This document shows positions 58,941 to 64,000 of a stretch of DNA of 64,000 nt, one piece after another. The notes under the pieces were generated by a model. That model was not told where the DNA came from. It saw only the letters and a program-made list of their open reading frames with translations, and made no database searches. Source of the DNA: Bacillus rubiinfantis (GTDB taxonomy: Bacteria > Bacillota > Bacilli > Bacillales > Cytobacillaceae); assembly GCA_000752035.1 (NCBI GenBank), contig CCFE01000021.1:62001-126000 (forward strand). Reading direction: 5' to 3'. Numbering within the stretch: position 1 is the first letter of the stretch; each line of letters opens with the position of its first letter. Both the position numbers and the translations under genes were made by a program.

Positions 58941-59243
58941 TTAGAACCTTCCTAACGCTCTTTTGCCGTTCTCAGTCATTTTATCAGGTGACCATGCGGG
59001 TTCCCAGACAAGATTTACATCGACATTTCTTACCCCTTCCAACCCTTCAATGGCGTAGCGGACTCCGCTGGTAATACTATTATGAAGCGGGCAGCCTGGT
59101 GTTGTTAAAGTCATCGTAATTTGCACGTCCCCTTCATCAGTAATGCCAATTCCATAGATTAGTCCTAAATCAACAACGTTTATATTTAACTCTGGGTCAT
59201 AGACAGATTTAAGTGCTTCAAGGATTTTTTCTTCTAAGTTCAT
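58941..59243 (-). CDS. DUF59 (MIP18/SufT-like) Fe-S assembly protein
   Basis: A 100-residue protein of the MIP18/PaaD family. It shows YDPELNINVVDLGLIYGI and the reactive cysteine in TTPGCPLHNSI. Such proteins help put Fe-S or other metal centres into targets. ATG 59243 follows GAGGTG (GTG 59252 overlaps it). It is the last gene of a four-gene reverse operon with two DUF2249 proteins and a membrane protein, pointing to repair or assembly of metal centres under NO stress. Confidence 0.9.
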   Translation of the reverse strand: MNLEEKILEALKSVYDPELNINVVDLGLIYGIGITDEGDVQITMTLTTPGCPLHNSITSGVRYAIEGLEGVRNVDVNLVWEPAWSPDKMTENGKRALGRF

Positions 59244-59256
59244 ACTAAACACCTCG

Positions 59257-60501
59257 TTATTTTTTTAAGATACTAATAATACTACTAGCAATTACGATAA
59301 AAATAGCAGAGAGCATCCATTGTCCAATCTGAAAAAGACTAGCTGATTGAATGATGAATGCACAAGATATAGCCAATACTGTGATGATAAATAAAGATAA
59401 TACGGGAACAATCAATTTTTCATTCATCATATCTTTTAATGCTGGTACTTTTGTCTTGCCAATTTCTTGACTGTACTTATATGTCCACCAAAGGAAAGGA
59501 ACAATCTTATATAAGTAGCCAACAATGCTGAGGATAATCCATAACAACAGATAGCAATACACAAGCGGTCCGATTAAGCTGGTAAAGTTATTGAACCATA
59601 ATCCGATAAATGCAGCTAAATGAATGATGTTTCCAAAGCCGATGGCTGCAAGTGCGAAGGAAAAAGGCTTATCCAGCTTTTTCTTTAATCTTTTTTTTAT
59701 GATGATACTAATATGCCAGCTAAAAATTGAAAAGCCAACAAGTAGTAAGAAGAAGCCCATTTTTAGCAAACCAGTCTGGATGCTAAAGAAAGAGATGAGT
59801 GTGACAATAAGACCTGCTGTATAGAAGCCGTAGACATATTTAGCATGTGCCATTGGGAATCCATGAGATAAAGCAAACATAGGAACCATTTTATAAGAAA
59901 AACCAAAGATGAGTAACGTAAACCATCCTGTCAGTCCCATTACTAAATGGCTTTTGAAAATCGATTGGTAATAATTGGCGCCTGCGCCTGATTGCAGGCA
60001 ATATACTAATGTAATCCCCAGTCCAATCGTCAAAAATAAACAAATCAAAGCTGTTCCAACAAATGCTGTTAAAATTGTCGGTTTTGTTTGTTTCTTTAAT
60101 GTCATGAGCATTTGGAATAAGAACATGACAATCCCTAATAGCGTTAGAATCCCTGGAATTAGGGCTTGAGAGGGTGCCCAAAATAATGTGGCAGCAAAAG
60201 AAATAATTCCGGCAGCAGTTATAAAAAATTGCATGAAGCCGAATTTTTCACTCCAAATGGATGTTAAAAAAGCTACAGGTACAAGCTGGTACATTGCCCC
60301 CATCGCTACCATTAAGGCCCAGCCTAAAACTAATAGGTGAGCAGCTGACCAAATGGCGGGAATTCTAAAAACCCCACTTGACATCATCTGCCCTTGAGCT
60401 AATAGCAGCAACTGAGAGCCGACGAGAGCTGCAAGACTGAAAATGATAAACGAAAACGGCAGCTTAATATTTGTTTCAGTTCCTAAATTTTGTGGAGGCA
60501 T
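59257..60501 (-). CDS. Multi-pass membrane protein with heme-copper-oxidase/NnrS-like motifs
   Basis: A 414-residue integral membrane protein with about twelve hydrophobic helices. Two segments share the motif His-Leu-x3/5-Gly-Trp-x6-Gly-x2-Tyr-x2-Val-Pro: one from His55 (HLLVLGW, then GAMYQLVP) and one near the middle (SHLVMGLTGW, then GFSYKMVPMF); a third partial copy (VGYLYKIVPF) lies near residue 330. Subunit I of NO reductases and cbb3 oxidases has a comparable helix. It resembles the NnrS group found in denitrification loci. Heme or copper binding is inferred only. AAGGTGATG precedes ATG. Confidence 0.7.
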   Translation of the reverse strand: MPPQNLGTETNIKLPFSFIIFSLAALVGSQLLLLAQGQMMSSGVFRIPAIWSAAHLLVLGWALMVAMGAMYQLVPVAFLTSIWSEKFGFMQFFITAAGIISFAATLFWAPSQALIPGILTLLGIVMFLFQMLMTLKKQTKPTILTAFVGTALICLFLTIGLGITLVYCLQSGAGANYYQSIFKSHLVMGLTGWFTLLIFGFSYKMVPMFALSHGFPMAHAKYVYGFYTAGLIVTLISFFSIQTGLLKMGFFLLLVGFSIFSWHISIIIKKRLKKKLDKPFSFALAAIGFGNIIHLAAFIGLWFNNFTSLIGPLVYCYLLLWIILSIVGYLYKIVPFLWWTYKYSQEIGKTKVPALKDMMNEKLIVPVLSLFIITVLAISCAFIIQSASLFQIGQWMLSAIFIVIASSIISILKK

Positions 60502-60513
60502 CTCATCACCTTC

Positions 60514-60720
60514 TTAGCGAAAAATTTCGATTTTGAAGCTGCCATCAGATTGTTGCTCTGTTCGTTGCTGATAACCCAACTCTTCAAGCTGTTCATATAA
60601 AAACATCGGTCGCCTATCATTAATAATCGTTAAAACCTCGCCGTCTCCTAAATTTTCTAATGCTGTCAATGTCCGCATCATCGGTTGTGGCGGTTCTAAA
60701 CCGCGATTGTCTAATATCAT
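60514..60720 (-). CDS. DUF2249 protein, second copy
   Basis: A 68-residue TusA-fold protein: ILDNRGLEPPQPMMRTLTALENLGDGEVLTI. The DNRGLEPPQP start is the DUF2249 hallmark and takes the place of the CPxP sulfur-carrier cysteine motif of TusA, so it is unlikely to carry sulfur. DUF2249 proteins commonly accompany NO and denitrification genes. It is 12 bases before the membrane protein gene and 21 bases after the first DUF2249 gene. Confidence 0.87.
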   Translation of the reverse strand: MILDNRGLEPPQPMMRTLTALENLGDGEVLTIINDRRPMFLYEQLEELGYQQRTEQQSDGSFKIEIFR

Positions 60721-60741
60721 TGATTGTCCACTCTTTTCCCA

Positions 60742-60975
60742 TTAGTTTGTCTTTGTAAAGGTAATTTTCCAGTGCTTCTTCTCAATTTGCTCTTCTTCGT
60801 GAGAAAAGCCCTTCGCCTTTAAAACAGTAAAAAGCGGAGTTGGTTTAAATGGAGCATGGAGGATAAAGATATCGTTTTGTTTGCATTCTTTTACAGCCTC
60901 CATAATCTTTTGAAATGGTTCAATTTTATTTTTTAAGTCTTCGCGTACATCTAATTCAATTATTTTCTGTTCCAT
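60742..60975 (-). CDS. DUF2249 protein, first copy
   Basis: A 77-residue TusA-fold protein: IIELDVREDLKNKIEPFQKIM, then DIFILHAPFKPTPLFTVLKAKGF. The proline-rich motif is changed compared with its neighbour, so the two copies have diverged and are not recent duplicates. It is the first gene of the reverse operon, with AAGGTGATG before ATG and a promoter with a Crp/Fnr-like site upstream. Confidence 0.83.
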   Translation of the reverse strand: MEQKIIELDVREDLKNKIEPFQKIMEAVKECKQNDIFILHAPFKPTPLFTVLKAKGFSHEEEQIEKKHWKITFTKTN

Positions 60976-61010
60976 TTTTCATTCATCACCTTTTATTATT
61001 AATTCCTATC

Positions 61011-61060
61011 TGCGCCTATTTTAGCAATAAAATCACAGTCATTATGTGACCTGTATCATA
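61011..61060 (-). promoter_or_regulatory. Promoter with Crp/Fnr-type site for the DUF2249 operon
   Basis: TAAAAT on the reverse strand (61023-61018) predicts a start near 61011. TGTGA-N6-TCATA (61045-61060) is centred at 61052.5, 41.5 bp upstream of that start. This is the exact position of class II Crp/Fnr activator sites. The -35 hexamer is poor, as expected for an activated promoter. Confidence 0.6.
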
Positions 61061-61101
61061 GAAAAATAATTTTGAAAGCAATTCTCAACTAAATATCATC
61101 A

Positions 61102-61117
61102 AGTGATAATTATCACT
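61102..61117 (+). promoter_or_regulatory. Crp/Fnr-type palindrome upstream of norB
   Basis: A perfect 16-bp palindrome AGTGATAATTATCACT contains GTGA-N6-TCAC, the core of Crp/Fnr sites, 83 bases before norB. A GATAAT inside it could also be a -10 (with TTCTCA 17 bases upstream). A TAAAAT at 61162-61167 is another -10 candidate, placing the palindrome near -64. A Fur-type reading (TGATAATTATCA) is possible but lacks the central base of a Fur box. Confidence 0.6.
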
Positions 61118-61199
61118 GAATAAAGATGATGAAGTTCACTTTTTTGTCACAAATAGTAAGCTAAAATTCCTTGTGTAAGAAAACAAGGAGGAAAATAGT

Positions 61200-63569
61200 A
61201 TGGACATAGAACGAGGTGCTTCGACGAATAAAGTGGTCAAAGAAAATAAAAACGCATTATTAAAATCCATTTTAATCGTTACAATTTTAATTAGTTTCAC
61301 TGTGTTGCTCGGTGGCGGCTACTGGATTTTTAAAGAGCAGGCGCCAAGACCGTTACAGGTTACCAACTCCAAAGGGGAGGTACTGTTAACAAAGAAATCC
61401 ATTATGGGTGGCCAAGCAGTATGGCAAAAATATGGCCTAATGGACTATGGTACGGTATTGGGTCATGGATCCTATATGGGTCCGGATTATACGGCTGAAG
61501 CATTAAAGGTCTATACGGAAGGAATGCAGGATTATAAGGCAGATAGGCAGTTTAATCAACGATTTTCAGCATTAGATGATGACAAAAAATCAATCATCAA
61601 AAATCAAGTGATCAAGGAAATGCGAAAAAACCGTTATAATCCTAATAAAGATACATTACAGCTGACAGATGCTCAGGCCTTTGGATTGGAAAAGGTACGG
61701 GCATATTATAAGCAGATATTTACAAAAGGTGATGGCTGGGGATTAAAGGCTAATCTAATCAAAGAAGCCGATATGCCAAAAAGTAATCGTGCCTATGTAG
61801 ATAAAGGAGACCAAATCAAGCAGATTTCCGATTTCTTCTTCTGGACCGCATGGCTGTCTAGTACAGTGCGTGAAGGCGACAAGATTACATACACGAATAA
61901 CTGGCCTTATTATGAAGATGCCGGTAATCATCTGTCCTTCTCAGCTGTGTGGTGGAGCGGTGCAAGTATTACGATTTTAATTCTTATGATTGGCTTAATC
62001 TTATACTTCTTTTACCGTTATCAATTTAGTATGCAAGAAGCGTATAAAGAGGGTAATTTTCCAAGATTAGATTTACGAAAAATGCCGGTAACAAGTTCAC
62101 AGGTAAAATCAGGTAAGTATTTTACGGTAGTTTCCGTACTCTTTTTCGTTCAATGTATGTTTGGTGCTCTGCTTGCTCACTATTATATTGAGCCAGATAG
62201 TTTTTTTGGAATAAAGTGGATTCACGACATTCTTCCGTTTAATATTACCAAAGGCTATCATTTGCAGTTAGCGATCTTTTGGATTGCAACCGCCTGGTTA
62301 GGTATGGGAATTTATGTTGCACCGCTTGTTGGTGGTTTTGAACCGAAGAAACAAGGTCTGTTAGTCGATATTTTATTTTGGGCCTTAGTTGTCCTAGTTG
62401 GCGGCAGCATGATAGGAGAATGGCTTGGGGCAAAAGGGTACCTTGGAAACCAGTGGTTTTTGTTCGGTCATTCAGGCTGGGAATATATTGAACTTGGCCG
62501 TGTTTGGCAGCTTATCTTGATTGTAGGGATGCTAATTTGGTTGTTCATTGTCTTCCGCGGGATTAAAGCCGGATTGAAAAAGGAATCGGATAAAGGCGGT
62601 TTAATTCACTTATTATTTTACTCTGCTATTGCAGTTCCAGCATTTTATGTTTTTGCGCTATTTATCAATCCCGGAACTAGTTTTACATTTGCCGATTATT
62701 GGCGCTGGTGGATTATCCATTTATGGGTTGAAGGTATTTTTGAAGTATTTGCAGTGGTTGTCATAGGCTTTTTATTAGTCCAATTAGGCCTGGTGACGAA
62801 AAAATCAACTGTCAGACAATTATATTTCCAATTAATATTACTGTTGGGCAGCGGCGTAATTGGTATTGGTCACCATTATTATTACAATGGGTCTGCTGAA
62901 GTTTGGATTGGCCTTGGAGCAGTATTTTCAGCGTTAGAGGTTATTCCGTTAACATTGTTAATTCTTGAAGCATATGAGCAATATAAGATGATGCGTGACG
63001 GTGGAGCAGAGTTTCCATATAAAGGTTCTTTCTGGTTCCTCATTTCCGTTGCCATTTGGAACTTAGTCGGTGCCGGTGTCTTAGGTTTCTTAATTAACCT
63101 CCCTGCAGTTTCCTACTTTGAACATGGACAATTCTTAACTCCGACCCATGGTCATGGCTCCATGATGGGTGTATACGGAATGTTTGCCTGTGCCGTTCTT
63201 TTATACTCATTAAGAAATATTGTCAAACCTGAGGCTTGGAATGATAAGTGGCTTAAAATTAGCTGCGTCATGTTAAATGTTGGTCTTGCCGGAATGGTGT
63301 TCTTATCCCTGCTGCCAGTTGGCTTCATGCAAATTAAAGAGGCGTTTGATCATGGATATGCAGCTAGCCGATCCGCTTCGTTCCTGCAAAAGGATATAGT
63401 TCAAACAATCCTGACATGGCGTGCGGTGCCTGACACCATATTCTTGATTGGAGTAATTATACTTACATTATTCTGTATAAAAGCACTCTTTAATCTGCGC
63501 AAGCCGACTCATAAAGAAGGAGAGAGACTGCCAATTAAAGACCTTTCGCAAGATGAGAATGAATTATAG
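61200..63569 (+). CDS. norB: Quinol-dependent nitric oxide reductase (qNOR)
   Basis: A 789-residue membrane enzyme that reduces NO to N2O with electrons from (mena)quinol. The N-terminal helix (about 24-46) and a large extracytoplasmic NorC-like domain (about 50-235) lack CxxCH, as in the quinol type. The NorB core follows with about twelve helices. Likely heme and FeB ligands lie in HLQLAIFWIATAWLGMGIY, WWIIHLWVEGIFEVF (His with the NOR glutamate), GIGHHYYYNG (His-His) and HGHGSMMGVYG. AACAAGGAGG precedes ATG. It is divergent from the DUF2249 operon. Confidence 0.95.
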   Translation: MDIERGASTNKVVKENKNALLKSILIVTILISFTVLLGGGYWIFKEQAPRPLQVTNSKGEVLLTKKSIMGGQAVWQKYGLMDYGTVLGHGSYMGPDYTAEALKVYTEGMQDYKADRQFNQRFSALDDDKKSIIKNQVIKEMRKNRYNPNKDTLQLTDAQAFGLEKVRAYYKQIFTKGDGWGLKANLIKEADMPKSNRAYVDKGDQIKQISDFFFWTAWLSSTVREGDKITYTNNWPYYEDAGNHLSFSAVWWSGASITILILMIGLILYFFYRYQFSMQEAYKEGNFPRLDLRKMPVTSSQVKSGKYFTVVSVLFFVQCMFGALLAHYYIEPDSFFGIKWIHDILPFNITKGYHLQLAIFWIATAWLGMGIYVAPLVGGFEPKKQGLLVDILFWALVVLVGGSMIGEWLGAKGYLGNQWFLFGHSGWEYIELGRVWQLILIVGMLIWLFIVFRGIKAGLKKESDKGGLIHLLFYSAIAVPAFYVFALFINPGTSFTFADYWRWWIIHLWVEGIFEVFAVVVIGFLLVQLGLVTKKSTVRQLYFQLILLLGSGVIGIGHHYYYNGSAEVWIGLGAVFSALEVIPLTLLILEAYEQYKMMRDGGAEFPYKGSFWFLISVAIWNLVGAGVLGFLINLPAVSYFEHGQFLTPTHGHGSMMGVYGMFACAVLLYSLRNIVKPEAWNDKWLKISCVMLNVGLAGMVFLSLLPVGFMQIKEAFDHGYAASRSASFLQKDIVQTILTWRAVPDTIFLIGVIILTLFCIKALFNLRKPTHKEGERLPIKDLSQDENEL

Positions 63570-63576
63570 ATTACAG

Positions 63577-63613
63577 AAAAAATCCGCAAATGGTTAGTTT
63601 TGCGGATTTTTTT
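63577..63613. terminator. Terminator between norB and the zinc-ribbon gene
   Basis: AAAAAATCCGCAAA (63577-63590) pairs with the segment from 63598 to about 63613, ending in at least seven T. A and T flanks allow use in both directions. Its right arm overlaps the last codons of the reverse gene. Confidence 0.85.
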
Positions 63614-63746
63614 CATCTTTAGAGATGTAATCGTAACAGTCAAAACAGTAGGTTTGCTTATTTTCCAAGATAACACCATTAAAAAAGCCCCCAAGGCAGA
63701 ATAGTTTTTTACCACAACTGTGGCATACATTGACTTTCTCTTGCAA
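63594..63746 (-). CDS. Small zinc-ribbon-like protein
   Basis: A 50-residue protein with two CxxC pairs: CHSCGKKLFC (Cys8, Cys11) and CFDC (Cys34, Cys37), plus Cys17. This fits a small metal-binding ribbon. Translation starts at TTG 63746 with AGGGAGGG about 7 bases upstream. No family is recognised. It converges on norB, so shared control is not obvious. Confidence 0.6.
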   Translation of the reverse strand: MQEKVNVCHSCGKKLFCLGGFFNGVILENKQTYCFDCYDYISKDEKNPQN

Positions 63747-63944
63747 TCAATTCCCTCCCTAAGGCGATAACTAACGATTTTTATGTTATTTTCATCATGC
63801 TACTACTATATATATATATCTTATATTACTCTCCAGAATGATTTTCAGTTGTTTTTAATAAATGTTTCTGAAAAATATGATAAAATAAATACTATATTAA
63901 GCATGAAAACAAAAATAATACTACAGGAAGGTGTTTGGAGTAAA

Positions 63945-64000
63945 TTGAAGCGCTTCTATCCTATACTATTGATTACAATAAGTGCATCTTTGTGGGGAGT
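63945..64000 (+). CDS. Start of an EamA/DMT-type transporter, cut by the window edge
   Basis: TTG 63945 preceded by GGAAGGTG and GGAG opens a frame that runs off the right edge. The 18 visible residues (KRFYPILLITISASLWG) form a hydrophobic first helix ending in the SLWG pattern common at the start of EamA drug/metabolite transporters. The 197-base gap before it is AT-rich and shows no clear gene. Confidence 0.5.
   Translation, partial: MKRFYPILLITISASLWG

Noticed and set aside
61102..61117. Palindrome as a Fur or PerR box
   Set aside because: It shares TGATAA/TTATCA but lacks the central base and outer bases of a 7-1-7 box; GTGA-N6-TCAC fits Crp/Fnr better, though Fur is not excluded.

Overview
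The window is chromosomal DNA from an AT-rich, endospore-forming Firmicute of the family Bacillaceae (Bacillus, Neobacillus or a close relative). Evidence: sporulation and spore genes (spoIVA, sspM, cotD, a yppG-type coat gene, yphE/yphF, ypjB), bacillithiol genes (bshA, bshB1), the menaquinone branch (hepS-menG-hepT), a bacillus-type bc complex (qcrABC), a B-type RNase P RNA, strong AGGAGG-like ribosome binding sites and several TTG starts. Gene order follows the Bacillus subtilis der-to-ypvA segment almost gene by gene, so most of the window is conserved core.

Layout. 1-6.3 kb: der, gpsA, yphE, yphF, spoIVA and the HU gene. 6.4-10.5 kb: folE-mtrB, then hepS-menG-hepT and ndk. 10.7-16.9 kb: aromatic supraoperon aroC-aroB-aroH-hisC-tyrA-aroA. 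The trp genes that sit between aroH and hisC in B. subtilis are absent, although the TRAP gene mtrB is kept. 17-24.9 kb: a degenerate amidohydrolase-like gene, ypiA, ypiB, ypiF, qcrABC, ypjA, ypjB and a YugP-type protease. 24.9-31.6 kb: ypjC (reverse), ypjD, dapB, mgsA, bshB1, bshA, cca, birA. 31.7-41.7 kb: panBCD behind a structured leader, dinG, a degenerate metallo-beta-lactamase-like gene, ypmA, ypmB, aspB, dnaD, nth, ypoC. 41.7-48.3 kb: ponA and recU (reverse), then the yppC-yppG region with sspM. 48.3-58.9 kb: a small heat shock protein and a Crp/Fnr regulator (both reverse), mrfAB, cotD, ypsA, gpsB, rnpB, ypsC, ypvA.

The accessory part is 58.9-63.8 kb, a nitric oxide module. A quinol-type NO reductase (norB) is transcribed away from a tight four-gene operon encoding two different DUF2249 proteins, a multi-pass membrane protein with repeated His/Gly-Trp/Tyr/Val-Pro motifs, and a DUF59 Fe-S assembly protein. 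The shared promoter region holds two Crp/Fnr-type palindromes. One lies exactly 41.5 bp upstream of the predicted start of the four-gene operon. The Crp/Fnr gene at 49 kb, which lacks the Fe-S cysteines of Bacillus Fnr but has an Arg-Glu...Arg recognition helix, is the obvious candidate regulator.

Other points of interest are a terminator/alternative-pairing structure ahead of panB, a hairpin that buries the ypjB ribosome binding site, a LexA-like palindrome in the mrfAB promoter, a run of (G/U)AG triplets ahead of hisC, and two extra genes (17.0 and 37.0 kb) that look like enzymes that have lost their metal ligands. No CRISPR array, insertion sequence, prophage or tRNA gene was seen. All functional calls come from reading motifs and synteny by eye; no database search was run.
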